From Selenomonadaceae bacterium (GTDB taxonomy: Bacteria > Bacillota > Negativicutes > Selenomonadales > Selenomonadaceae), in assembly GCA_017614505.1 (NCBI GenBank), contig JAGABT010000016.1:62001-126000 (forward strand): a stretch of DNA of 64,000 bases, written 5' to 3'. Every line of letters begins with the position of its first letter. Positions within the stretch are counted from its first letter, which is position 1. Positions 8,201 to 16,041 of the stretch are shown piece after piece. The position numbers and the translations under genes are program-made. Below the pieces are notes generated by a model, which did not search any database, had not been told where the DNA came from, and saw only the letters and a program-made list of their open reading frames with translations.

Positions 8201-8327
8201 TCAAAACCATTACACCTTCGAGATATATAACGTGGCGCTTTACAAAATCCCGCCGTCAAATTTTGCAGGAATTGCCGCCGAAACTGCAGAATATCCGCGT
8301 GAGATTTTCATTGGAAGGACTGAGTTC

Positions 8328-9497
8328 ATGAATAACTGCAAAGCGATTGAAATTGCGAAAAATATCTACTGGGTCGGCGCGGTTGACTGGTCGATGAGGA
8401 ATTTCCACGGCTACGAGACTTCGCGCGGCACCAGCTACAACGCCTATCTGATTCTAGACGAAAAAGTTACGCTTATCGATACCGCCAAAATTAATTTCGC
8501 TGAGGAACTGCTCGCGCGAATTTCCAGCGTGATTGACCCCGCGAAAATCGACGTGATTGTTTCAAGCCACGTCGAACCCGACCATTCCGGCGCCCTGCGC
8601 GAAGTTGCGGCGCTCGCTCCCAACGCCGAGATTATCACGACCAATCCCAACGGCGTTAAAGGTCTGACGGCGCGCTACGGCGATTTGAACTACAAGCCAG
8701 TTAAAGCCGGCGACAGCATTTCTATCGGCGCGCGGACGCTGCAGTTTGTCCCGACGCCCATGCTTCACTGGCCGGATTCGATGGTTACCTACTGCCCCGA
8801 AGAAAAAATTCTGTTCTCCAACGACGCATTCGGCGAGCACTTCGCAACGTCTATGCGCTTCGACGACGAAAACGATCTGGAAACTATTCTGTTCGAGGCG
8901 AAAAAGTACTACGCAAATATTTTAATGCCCTTCGGCAAGCAGGCGCAGGTTGCCCTTAAAGCGCTGGGCGGGCTGGAAATTAATTTAATCGCAACCGGTC
9001 ACGGCGTTATCTGGCGCAAAAATATCAGCAAGATTTTCGACTGCTACAAAAAGTGGAGCAGCGGCGAAGTCGAAGAGCGCGCCGTTGTCGTGTTCGATTC
9101 AATGTGGCACTCGACCGAAATTCTCGCGCAGACGATAACCGAGGCTTTCGCCCAGCGCGGTATCCCCGCCGCCTACTACGACATTAAAGCCACGCCAACT
9201 TCCGATATCGTCACGGACATTTTCACCAGCAAATACCTCGCCGTCGGTTCGCCCACGATTAACAACCAGATGATGCCGACAATCGCCAGTTTCCTGTGCT
9301 ATATCAAAGGTCTGCGCCCGCTCAATCATAAAGGTTTTGCGTTCGGCTCCTACGGCTGGGGCGGGCAGAGTATCGCGCTGGTTGAGGACGAACTCAAAGC
9401 CGCCGGCGTCGAAATTATTCTTGACAAAATAAAAATCGCCAACCTGCCCACTAAGGAACAGCTCGACGACATCACTAAACAGATTATTGCAATGTAA
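8328..9497 (+). CDS. fprA: FprA-type diiron flavoprotein (oxygen or NO reductase)
   Basis: 389 residues. A-type flavoproteins reduce O2 to water or NO to N2O in anaerobes, taking electrons from rubredoxin or F420H2. The metallo-beta-lactamase-like domain has the diiron ligands HVEPDH (81-86), then LHWPDSM, NDAFGEHF and ATGHGVIW. The C-terminal flavodoxin domain starts at about 250 with VVVFDSMWHSTEI (FMN phosphate loop) and ends FAFGSYGWGGQS. No rubredoxin or NAD(P)H-oxidoreductase domain is fused. ATG at 8328 chosen because GGAAGGAC lies seven bases upstream and homology begins here; the frame is open upstream but non-homologous. Expected role: oxygen or nitric oxide defence. Confidence 0.95.
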   Translation: MNNCKAIEIAKNIYWVGAVDWSMRNFHGYETSRGTSYNAYLILDEKVTLIDTAKINFAEELLARISSVIDPAKIDVIVSSHVEPDHSGALREVAALAPNAEIITTNPNGVKGLTARYGDLNYKPVKAGDSISIGARTLQFVPTPMLHWPDSMVTYCPEEKILFSNDAFGEHFATSMRFDDENDLETILFEAKKYYANILMPFGKQAQVALKALGGLEINLIATGHGVIWRKNISKIFDCYKKWSSGEVEERAVVVFDSMWHSTEILAQTITEAFAQRGIPAAYYDIKATPTSDIVTDIFTSKYLAVGSPTINNQMMPTIASFLCYIKGLRPLNHKGFAFGSYGWGGQSIALVEDELKAAGVEIILDKIKIANLPTKEQLDDITKQIIAM

Positions 9498-9518
9498 GAA
9501 AATGCAACGTAAGAAAAA

Positions 9519-9692
9519 AAGCGCGCCATGGACGCACGCTATTAAGAGGTGCCCCATGGACGCACGCTATTAAGAGGCGCGCCATGGATGGCGCGCGGGC
9601 CGTCACAGGTCGCCGGATGCGACCTATGCGGCCCAGTTTTCTTTGCCAGCGTTTCTTTTTCAAAAGAAATGCTGAAGAGAGAAATGCTGAAA
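9519..9692 (+). repeat. Dispersed palindromic repeat, copy B, with 28-bp direct repeats
   Basis: The left end is two 28-bp direct repeats (9521-9548, 9549-9576) of a unit containing CCATGGACGCACGCTATTAA, then a further CCATGGATGG hairpin, GGGCCG...CGGCCC arms around GGTCGCCGGATGCGACC, TTTCTTTG, and a TTTC...GAAATGCTGAA palindrome that itself recurs (GAAATGCTGAA twice). Lies between the convergent fprA and porin genes and probably also ends transcription. Confidence 0.85.
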
Positions 9693-9703
9693 CAAATTTA
9701 CCT

Positions 9704-11092
9704 TTAGAAGAAGAAATCGACTTCGCCGAAGATTTTTTGAACGTCGCCCTTGCCGGTAATGTACTTGCCCTTGAAATAGCGCGCAGTGAGTCCGACATTT
9801 TTGAACGGCGCGTAGTTAGCCCCGACGAACCAGCCGCGCATTCCGCGCATAACGTCATCGTCAGTGGGCGTAAAAGAAACATTCGTGCCGTATTTGCGAT
9901 AGCCCGCGAAAACGCTCCAGTCGCCTTTTTCGGTTTCGTAGTCGCCGTCGTAGATGCCATATTCCAGCTCAGCCTGCCATGAATTTTTTTCGTGGTCGGC
10001 TTTTGTATTCTGCGCGAAGGCGCCGAACAGCCTCAGCTTATCCGAGAAGCCGTAGCTGGCGTTGACGCTCCAGATATGCGCCTTGTCAGTAGCGCCGTCG
10101 CGGGAATAACTCTCGGTCATAAAATCCTTGTCCTTGATGTAGTAAAAGCCCGCGCCGCCGTACAAGCCCTTGCCATCTTCCGAATCGTACTGCACATTCA
10201 CGCCGAGCAAATCAGCCTTGAAATCTTCGCTGTCACTCTCGCCATGCAGACCACCGCCGAAAGTTTCTTTATGGACGCGCCCGCCAGCCAGCACTGCGTA
10301 AAATTCGTTGCCGAAAAGCATCGCCGCGCCGCTCATATCAGCGTCGAAAATCAGTCCCTCCTCGTTGGTGTAGAGCGGAATCCTGCCAATTCCAACTGCG
10401 AAATTGTCACCAAAATTGCCCGACGCCCACACGTTATTCAGCTCGGTATGCGCCGTGGTATCTTCCGTCAGGTTGCCCTCGACTTGAAATTCCGCCAGCG
10501 CCGTCCAGTTTTCATTGAGCTGAACCTCTGGGTCAAGGTAAAACGTGTAGCCGCGCCAAATTTCCTTGTCCTTGTGTCCTGTATTATTTTTGTCCGTGCG
10601 AATGTTGGCGAATGACATTTCGATTTTGCCATTCCACTGAACAAGGTCGGCGTGCTTTTCCAGTTCATCAATGCGAACGCCTATGCCGTCGAGTTCCTCG
10701 CGAAATTCGTAGGCGAGCTTGTCAAGTTCCGCGCGACTGGCGCCGCTAATCACGGGGCGGGATTCTTTTTGAGTATCAGCGCTGGGCTTTATCGCATTGA
10801 GTTTTTCATCAATTTTTGAATCTAACTTTGTGCTGAGAGCGTCAGCTTCGGCTTGAAGTTTGTCGTAGCGGGCGAGCGCGCGAGCAACCATCTGCGCCAT
10901 TTCGTAGCGCGTAATATTTCTGTTGCCGCGATAGGTGCCGTCGCCGTAGCCCTCGATAATTCCTTCCGCCGCCAGCTTTTTAATCGAGTTATACGCCCAG
11001 TGTCCCTCTGGCACATCGCTGAAAGGATTAGACGCCGCAAACGCAGTTGTACTGAACAGCATCGCCGCCAAAAATGGCAAAGTTTTTTTCAC
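9704..11092 (-). CDS. SLH-domain outer-membrane porin (copy 1)
   Basis: 462 residues from the GTG at 11092. Signal peptide (KKTLPFLAAMLFSTTAFA), one SLH domain (about 20-75: FSDVPEGHWAYNSIKKLA, GIIEGYGDGTYRG, ITRYEMAQMVARAL), a coiled-coil linker with ELDKLAYEFREEL and ELEKHAD, then about 300 residues of alternating beta-strands ending in FFF. In Negativicutes such proteins are major porins, the SLH domain tethering the outer membrane to pyruvylated or polyamine-modified peptidoglycan. GTG preferred because AGGAGG lies seven bases upstream. A close paralogue lies directly upstream (11117-12466), so this is a recent tandem duplication. Substrate unknown. Confidence 0.9.
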   Translation of the reverse strand: MKKTLPFLAAMLFSTTAFAASNPFSDVPEGHWAYNSIKKLAAEGIIEGYGDGTYRGNRNITRYEMAQMVARALARYDKLQAEADALSTKLDSKIDEKLNAIKPSADTQKESRPVISGASRAELDKLAYEFREELDGIGVRIDELEKHADLVQWNGKIEMSFANIRTDKNNTGHKDKEIWRGYTFYLDPEVQLNENWTALAEFQVEGNLTEDTTAHTELNNVWASGNFGDNFAVGIGRIPLYTNEEGLIFDADMSGAAMLFGNEFYAVLAGGRVHKETFGGGLHGESDSEDFKADLLGVNVQYDSEDGKGLYGGAGFYYIKDKDFMTESYSRDGATDKAHIWSVNASYGFSDKLRLFGAFAQNTKADHEKNSWQAELEYGIYDGDYETEKGDWSVFAGYRKYGTNVSFTPTDDDVMRGMRGWFVGANYAPFKNVGLTARYFKGKYITGKGDVQKIFGEVDFFF

Positions 11093-11116
11093 CGAAATTC
11101 CTCCTGTCAAAAATCG

Positions 11117-12466
11117 TCAGAAAAATAAAGTAATCTGACCAAAAATTTTTTCATCTTTGCCCTTACCGGTAATGTACCTGCCCTTGAAGTAGAGGTACGT
11201 GAGTCCGATATTGTTGAAGGGCGCGTAGTTAGCCCCGACGAACCAGCCTTGCATTCCGCGCATAACGTCATCGTACGAGTCCGAAAAATAGACGTTCGTG
11301 CCGAGCTTGCGGTAGCCAGCGAAAAGGCTCCAGTCGCCCTTTGTGGTTGCGTAGCCGCCGTCGTATTTGCCGTAATCCAGCTGCGTCTGCCACGCATCTT
11401 TTTCGTAGTCGGCTTTGATATTCTGCGCGAAGCCGCTGGAAAAACTCAGCTTATCCGTGAATCCGTAGCTGGCGTTGACGCTCCAGATATGCGCCGTGTC
11501 GGTATTGCCGTCTCTGGAATAATTCCGCGTCATGAAATCTTTATCCTTGATGTAATAGTAGCCGACGCCGCCGTAAAGACCGTGCTCGCTTTCTGGGTCG
11601 TACTGGACGTTGACGCCGAACAGATCCCCGTTGTAATCTGTGCTGTCAGATTTGCCCTGAATGCCGCCGCCTAAAGCTTCTTTGTTCATGCGCCCGCCCC
11701 ACAGCGAAACGTAAAGTTCGTCGCCGTAAAACAGCGCACCGCCGCTCATGTCGGCGTCAAAAACCAGACCGTTTTCGTTTGTATAGATCGGAACCTTGCC
11801 GAGCGCCACTGATAAATCTCCCAAATTGCCAAGCACAAACATGGTAGTCATTTCGGTCTTTTCCGTTGAATCGTCAGTCAGGTCGCCGTCAATCTGAAAT
11901 TCCGCCATCGCCGTCCATTTTTCGTTCAGCTGAATTTCGGGGTCAAGGTAGACCGTGTAGGCGCGAGAAATATCATGTACCTTTTGCCCGTCGCCTAAGC
12001 CCAGACGAAGGTTGGCAAAGGATACTTCGAGTTTACCGCTCCACTGGAAACGGTCGGCGTGCTTTTCGAGCTCAGCGACGCGTACGCCAAGGTCGTTAAG
12101 TTCATCGTGAAATTCCATGGCAAGCCTGTCAAGTTCCACGCGGCTGGCAATACTGATAGTCGGAGCGTCGACGTGGCTGGGAGCAATTTCACGGTCTGGC
12201 GTAGATTTAGTGGCAACTGGAACATTTTCGTAGCGGGCGAGCGCGCGGGCAATCATCTGCGCCATTTCGTAGCGCGTGATATTTCTGCTGCCGCGGTAGG
12301 TGCCGTCGCCGTAGCCCTCGATAATTCCTTCCGCCGCAAGTTTTTCAATCGAGTTGTACGCCCAGTGACCGGCTGGCACGTCGCTGAAAGGGTTCGCCGC
12401 GAAAGTTGTAGCGCTCATTCCCAGCACGACCGCCGCCGCCAGATTTGAAGTCAGACATTTCCCCAC
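11117..12466 (-). CDS. SLH-domain outer-membrane porin (copy 2)
   Basis: 449 residues from the GTG at 12466. Signal peptide (SNLAAAVVLGMSATTFA), SLH domain (NPFSDVPAGHWAYNSIEKLA, YEMAQMIARALARYE), short linker with a coiled coil (RVAELEKHADRFQW), and a beta-barrel ending ITLFF. It parallels the downstream copy almost throughout (RNYSRDG..DTAHIWSVNASYGF, VMRGMQGWFVGANYAPF) but its linker is shorter and differs most. GGGAGG lies nine bases before the GTG. Both genes follow the ZnuA-like gene on the same strand, 19 bases apart, so metal-linked co-expression is possible. Confidence 0.9.
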   Translation of the reverse strand: MGKCLTSNLAAAVVLGMSATTFAANPFSDVPAGHWAYNSIEKLAAEGIIEGYGDGTYRGSRNITRYEMAQMIARALARYENVPVATKSTPDREIAPSHVDAPTISIASRVELDRLAMEFHDELNDLGVRVAELEKHADRFQWSGKLEVSFANLRLGLGDGQKVHDISRAYTVYLDPEIQLNEKWTAMAEFQIDGDLTDDSTEKTEMTTMFVLGNLGDLSVALGKVPIYTNENGLVFDADMSGGALFYGDELYVSLWGGRMNKEALGGGIQGKSDSTDYNGDLFGVNVQYDPESEHGLYGGVGYYYIKDKDFMTRNYSRDGNTDTAHIWSVNASYGFTDKLSFSSGFAQNIKADYEKDAWQTQLDYGKYDGGYATTKGDWSLFAGYRKLGTNVYFSDSYDDVMRGMQGWFVGANYAPFNNIGLTYLYFKGRYITGKGKDEKIFGQITLFF

Positions 12467-12485
12467 ATTTACATTCCTCCCAGAT

Positions 12486-13367
12486 TTATTGAAGAGCCTC
12501 AACAAGCGTGTTCATGTTTTGGCGCATGCTGTCAAGGTACGCGCCGGAATTTTCGGGAACTGCTTCGCCGGTAGTTATCGGGTCGAGCGTGAAAATCTGC
12601 GCGCCGGTTTCGCGTGCTATCGTTTCAGCGGCTTTCGGCGAATACTGTGGCTCTGTGAACAGAACTTTTACCGGCAGTTCGTTTACAATTTTTATCGTGT
12701 CGGTCAGTTCCTGCGGCGTCGGCTCGGTGCCTGGCTCGCGCGCTATCACGGCGGCGATGTTCAGTTTAAATTCCGCTGCGAAGTACGGGAACGCCTCGTG
12801 GAAAGTTACAATATCCTTGTGCGGCAGGTTGTCCAGCGCGAAGTGCATTTCGTCGCGCAGGGCTGAAAGTTTGTTCAGATATTCCAGCGTGTTTTTCCTG
12901 TACGAATCGGCGTGGTCTGGGTCGAGTTCGCAAAGCTGCCGCTGAATCGCCTTAACCTGCTGCATTGCGTAGGTGACGCTCAGCCAGACGTGCGGATTAA
13001 TTTCGTCGCCTTCCTTAATCAGATAAATTTCGTCCGAATGCGACGCGTCAACGATTTTCAAATCTTTCGGCGCGCCGGTAACTTTCTCCAGAAAACTTTC
13101 CATACCAAGCCCGTTGACAATGAAAATATCCGCCGTTTCGAGCGTCTTCATGTCTTCGGTGGTAAGCTGGTAATCGTGCAGGCAGCCGGTCTGGGGCTTA
13201 GTGAGGTTGACGACTTCAACGCCTTCGACGCCGCCCGCAATGTTAATCGTGTGCAGGTAAATCGGGTAAAACGACGTGACAATTTTCAGATTATCGCCGC
13301 CGGAAATTTTACCGCCGCAGCCGCTTAAAGTCAACGCGGCAAGGATAATCAGCAAAATTTTCTTCAT
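12486..13367 (-). CDS. ZnuA-like metal-binding lipoprotein
   Basis: 293 residues. Signal peptide ending in the lipobox LSGC (about 14-17) marks a lipoprotein. Cluster A-I binding-protein features: IVTSFYPIYLHTINIAGG, DYQLTTEDMKTLETADIFIVNG, the metal ligand regions HDYQLT, NPHVWLS, VTFHEAFPYF, and LFTEPQYSP. The His/Asp-rich loop seen in many zinc-specific ZnuA proteins is absent, so zinc and manganese cannot be separated. No znuB/znuC permease or ATPase is adjacent; the porins lie downstream. The ATG has no ribosome site right before it and follows a terminator hairpin almost directly (see 13372). Confidence 0.88.
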   Translation of the reverse strand: MKKILLIILAALTLSGCGGKISGGDNLKIVTSFYPIYLHTINIAGGVEGVEVVNLTKPQTGCLHDYQLTTEDMKTLETADIFIVNGLGMESFLEKVTGAPKDLKIVDASHSDEIYLIKEGDEINPHVWLSVTYAMQQVKAIQRQLCELDPDHADSYRKNTLEYLNKLSALRDEMHFALDNLPHKDIVTFHEAFPYFAAEFKLNIAAVIAREPGTEPTPQELTDTIKIVNELPVKVLFTEPQYSPKAAETIARETGAQIFTLDPITTGEAVPENSGAYLDSMRQNMNTLVEALQ

Positions 13368-13371
13368 AACG

Positions 13372-13401
13372 AAAAAAAGCGGTCAGATTTGCTCCGACCG
13401 C
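13372..13401 (-). terminator. Terminator between pyk and the ZnuA-like gene
   Basis: On the minus strand GCGGTC (13396-13401) pairs with GACCGC (13379-13384), followed by seven T residues. The znuA-like ATG begins only four bases after the T-run, while an AAAGGAGG sequence sits just before the hairpin, about 40 bases from the ATG. Confidence 0.8.
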
Positions 13402-13428
13402 CGTGCCTCCTTTTTGAATGCGAAAATT

Positions 13429-14841
13429 TTAAATCGTATGCAGCTGAATCGCGCTGGTGCCGCCGGCGCCGTACTTGAGCCCGCTGGTGATAACGGTCAC
13501 GTCGCCTTCCTTGACGTAGCCGCGTTCCTTGGAAACGTCAGCCACGTAATCAATCATATCGGCGGGATTGAGCCACTGCACGTCGGGGACAACGAAGACG
13601 CCCCAGCGCAGATTCAAATGGCGGGCAACCATCTGGTTGGGCGCGAACGCCACGATAATAGCCTGCGGGCGGTACTTCGAGACGATTTTGGTGGTGTAGC
13701 CGGATTTAGTCGGCGTGATAATCGCCTTGGCGCTGACTTCGTAAGCAAGCTGAACTGTGGCGTGAGCAATGGCGTCGGTCTGCGAATATTTGCGGTGGAC
13801 GCCCTTGTCCTCGAAAATTTTCTTGTAGGAAAGCGAAGCCTCAATGCGCTGGGCGATACGGTTCATGGTTGCGGTCGCCTCGACGGGATATTTGCCGCTG
13901 GCAGTTTCGCCGCTGAGCATAATCGCATCGGCGCCGTCCAGAATTGCATTGCCAACGTCGGAAACTTCAGCGCGCGTCGGGCGCGGATTGTTCGTCATGC
14001 TTTCCAGCATTTGAGTGGCGACGATAACGGGCTTGCCAGCGTCGTTGCACTTCTTGATAATTTCCTTCTGGATAATCGGCACGTCCTCGGCGGGAATTTC
14101 TACGCCCAAATCTCCGCGCGCAACCATGATACCGTCGGAAACGGCGATGATGTCGTCGATATTCTGAACGCCGGCGAGGTTTTCGATTTTGGGGATAATT
14201 TCCATGTGACCGCCGTATTTGGCGATGAGCTTGCGAATTTCCTCAACATCGGAGGCGCGCTGAATGAAACTTGCCGCCACGAAGTCCATATCATTCTCGA
14301 TGCCGAAAATAATATCTTTCTCGTCCTGTTCGGAAATGGCGGGCAGACCGAGCGCAACGCCTGGCGCGGCGACGCGTTTGCGGGTGCTCATTTTGCCGGA
14401 ATTTAAAATCGTGGTGATAATGTCCTTGCCCATAATTTCGTCTACCAGAAGTTCGACAAGACCGTCGCTGAGCAGGAGCTTATCGCCAGCTTTAACTTCG
14501 GTGTAGAGGAGCTTGTGGCTAACGGAGCAGTGAGTTTCGTCGCCTGGAGTATCGTCGTTGGTAAGCGTGAACTTGTTGCCGGCAACGAGCTGGACTGAGC
14601 CGTTAGCAAATTCGCCGAGGCGCATTTCGGGACCTTTGGTGTCGAGGATAAGCGAAACGACGCTGTTCGTTTTCTTAGCGGCGGCTTTTACGGCGTCAAT
14701 GCGCTTTTTGTGACCGGCGTGGTCGCCGTGCGAAAAATTGAAGCGCGCGCAGTTCATACCGTTATCAATGAGCTTTTCGATAATCCCTGGGGCGTCGGTC
14801 GCCGGCCCCTGCGTGCAGATAATTTTAGTTCTCTTTAACAC
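13429..14841 (-). CDS. pyk: Pyruvate kinase
   Basis: 470 residues. Converts phosphoenolpyruvate and ADP to pyruvate and ATP, the last step of glycolysis. Motifs: N-terminal RTKIICTQGPATD, ARFNFSHG, LDTKGPEMRLG, the inserted B domain, IIPKIENLAG with the catalytic Lys, MVARGDLGVEIP, ATQMLESM, AIMLSGETASGKYP. It is the short form without the extra C-terminal PEP-utilising domain of some Bacilli. GTG at 14841 preferred: AAGGAG directly abuts the ATG three codons upstream, which is too close, but lies nine bases from the GTG. Confidence 0.96.
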   Translation of the reverse strand: MLKRTKIICTQGPATDAPGIIEKLIDNGMNCARFNFSHGDHAGHKKRIDAVKAAAKKTNSVVSLILDTKGPEMRLGEFANGSVQLVAGNKFTLTNDDTPGDETHCSVSHKLLYTEVKAGDKLLLSDGLVELLVDEIMGKDIITTILNSGKMSTRKRVAAPGVALGLPAISEQDEKDIIFGIENDMDFVAASFIQRASDVEEIRKLIAKYGGHMEIIPKIENLAGVQNIDDIIAVSDGIMVARGDLGVEIPAEDVPIIQKEIIKKCNDAGKPVIVATQMLESMTNNPRPTRAEVSDVGNAILDGADAIMLSGETASGKYPVEATATMNRIAQRIEASLSYKKIFEDKGVHRKYSQTDAIAHATVQLAYEVSAKAIITPTKSGYTTKIVSKYRPQAIIVAFAPNQMVARHLNLRWGVFVVPDVQWLNPADMIDYVADVSKERGYVKEGDVTVITSGLKYGAGGTSAIQLHTI

Positions 14842-14929
14842 AAATTTCATCTCCTTTGGATTTTTTCTGTGCTAATGATATATTTTTTCAGCGGAATTTG
14901 CAATACTGCGCGAAAGTTTTTTCTCTTAT

Positions 14930-15063
14930 CAGCATTTCTTTCTCGAAAGAAACGCTGGCAAAGAAAGGGGCCCGCAGCGGAAAGCACGCCTTGCTACGCA
15001 AGCCGCGCACGCATCCAGCGACTGGTGACGGGCCGGCCGCCGTCCATGGCGGCCTCTTCTTAT
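14930..15063 (-). repeat. Dispersed palindromic repeat, copy C (inverted)
   Basis: On the minus strand: GGCCGCCATGGACGGCGGCC hairpin, GGCCCGTCACCAGTCGCTGG, a diverged GC-rich middle, CTTTCTTTGCCAGCG and a TTTCTTTC...GAAAGAAA palindrome ending AATGCTG. Fills the gap between iorB and pyk. The middle is longer and more diverged than in copies A and B. Confidence 0.75.
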
Positions 15064-15073
15064 TGCTTGAGTT

Positions 15074-15652
15074 TTACTCAGCCGCAGTCTTGCCGAGCTC
15101 AAATGCTTTTTTATTCAGCTCCAAAAATTTCGGCGGCACATTAGCTTTGAGCGATTCGAGCCACGCACTTTCTGGAATGTCGAAGTAGTGCGAGAGCCGT
15201 CCCAGCAGTACAATGTTTACCGCCTTTTGCGAGCCGGCTTTTTTCGCCAGCGACAGGCAGTCCATTGCGTCAACTTTCACGCCGAGCGCGCGCATTTTCT
15301 CAACCAGATTTTCTGGATAAGCGGCGGCGCCGGTAATGACTGGCATCGGGTCAATCTGCTGCGTATTCGTGACGATTTGCCCGCCAGCCTTGAGACATTT
15401 CAGCCAGCGCGCAGTTTCCAGAATCTCGAACGAAACGATAAAATCAGCCTCGCCCGCGTCGACAACCGGCGAATAAACTCTGTCGCCGAATCGCACGTAG
15501 GTAATGACGCTGCCGCCGCGCTGGCTCATTCCGTGAACTTCCGAAACTTTCACGTCGTAGCCCTGATTCAGCAGCAGGTGACCGAGAATTTTGCTGGCGA
15601 GGAGCGAGCCCTGTCCGCCAACGCCTACGATGATAATATTCTTCGTATCCAA
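15074..15652 (-). CDS. iorB: Indolepyruvate oxidoreductase subunit beta
   Basis: 192 residues. IorB pairs with IorA to oxidatively decarboxylate arylpyruvates (from Trp, Phe, Tyr) to aryl-acetyl-CoA, reducing ferredoxin. It is the gamma-type pyruvate:ferredoxin oxidoreductase domain: VGVGGQGSLLASKILGHLL at the N-terminus, VSEVHGMSQRGGSVITYVRFG, then FEILETARW. It starts with TTG at 15650-15652, seven bases after GGGGGA. It closes the operon sufB-iorA-unknown-iorB and is followed by repeat copy C. Confidence 0.93.
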   Translation of the reverse strand: MDTKNIIIVGVGGQGSLLASKILGHLLLNQGYDVKVSEVHGMSQRGGSVITYVRFGDRVYSPVVDAGEADFIVSFEILETARWLKCLKAGGQIVTNTQQIDPMPVITGAAAYPENLVEKMRALGVKVDAMDCLSLAKKAGSQKAVNIVLLGRLSHYFDIPESAWLESLKANVPPKFLELNKKAFELGKTAAE

Positions 15653-15672
15653 ATTAATTCCCCCAAAATTGC

Positions 15673-16020
15673 TCAGACCTTGATTGGCGGCAGTTTTTCC
15701 ATGAGTTCCGCGTTTTCCGCCGACGCGTCGACAGTTGTCATCAGCGAATCGATTTTCTCCGCCATAACCGAAAGTGCCGTGAAGACCGGCGAAAGTGTTG
15801 CAGTTTCCCTGCCGCGATCCGCTATGATTCTGGCGACTTTTTCGTTCGCAATTTGACGCGTGAGTCGGACACCGCGCTCCAAATCTACCAGCAAATCGCG
15901 CGTAAAATCCATGATAATCGACTTGCCTGGCTCGTCAATCTGCGCGCCCATTTCGGCGAAAGCCTGCGTCAGCTGCTCAACGGTCCAGCGGGCGGTTTCT
16001 TCAATTTCAGCTTTAGTCAT
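15673..16020 (-). CDS. Small helical protein of unknown function between iorA and iorB
   Basis: 115 residues from the ATG at 16020 (AAGGAG nine bases upstream; the TTG two codons earlier is too close). Predicted mostly helical, acidic, with no signal peptide, membrane segment or Cys. Visible features: KAEIEETARWTVEQLTQAFAE, MDFTRDLLVDLERGVRLTRQ and a Pro-rich end (KLPPIKV). No family recognised. Its place between the two subunit genes, with 20-base gaps, suggests an accessory or assembly role for IorAB, or simple hitchhiking. Confidence 0.75.
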   Translation of the reverse strand: MTKAEIEETARWTVEQLTQAFAEMGAQIDEPGKSIIMDFTRDLLVDLERGVRLTRQIANEKVARIIADRGRETATLSPVFTALSVMAEKIDSLMTTVDASAENAELMEKLPPIKV

Positions 16021-16041
16021 GTCCAAAATCTCCTTGCAGGT

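Noticed and set aside
7407..8327. Upstream extension of the fprA frame
   Set aside because: The frame is open, but runs through the opposite-strand deaminase-like gene and repeat A; FprA homology and a ribosome site begin at 8328.
9519..9692. Possible CRISPR-like array because of 28-bp direct repeats
   Set aside because: The repeat units are contiguous without spacers, only two full units occur, and no cas genes are present; it is part of the dispersed palindromic repeat.
12489..13328. Plus-strand frames opposite the ZnuA-like gene
   Set aside because: No ribosome sites or domains, and the opposite strand encodes a clear lipoprotein.
13276..14406. Plus-strand 376-codon frame opposite pyk
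   Set aside because: Shadow of pyruvate kinase, whose motifs are unambiguous on the minus strand.
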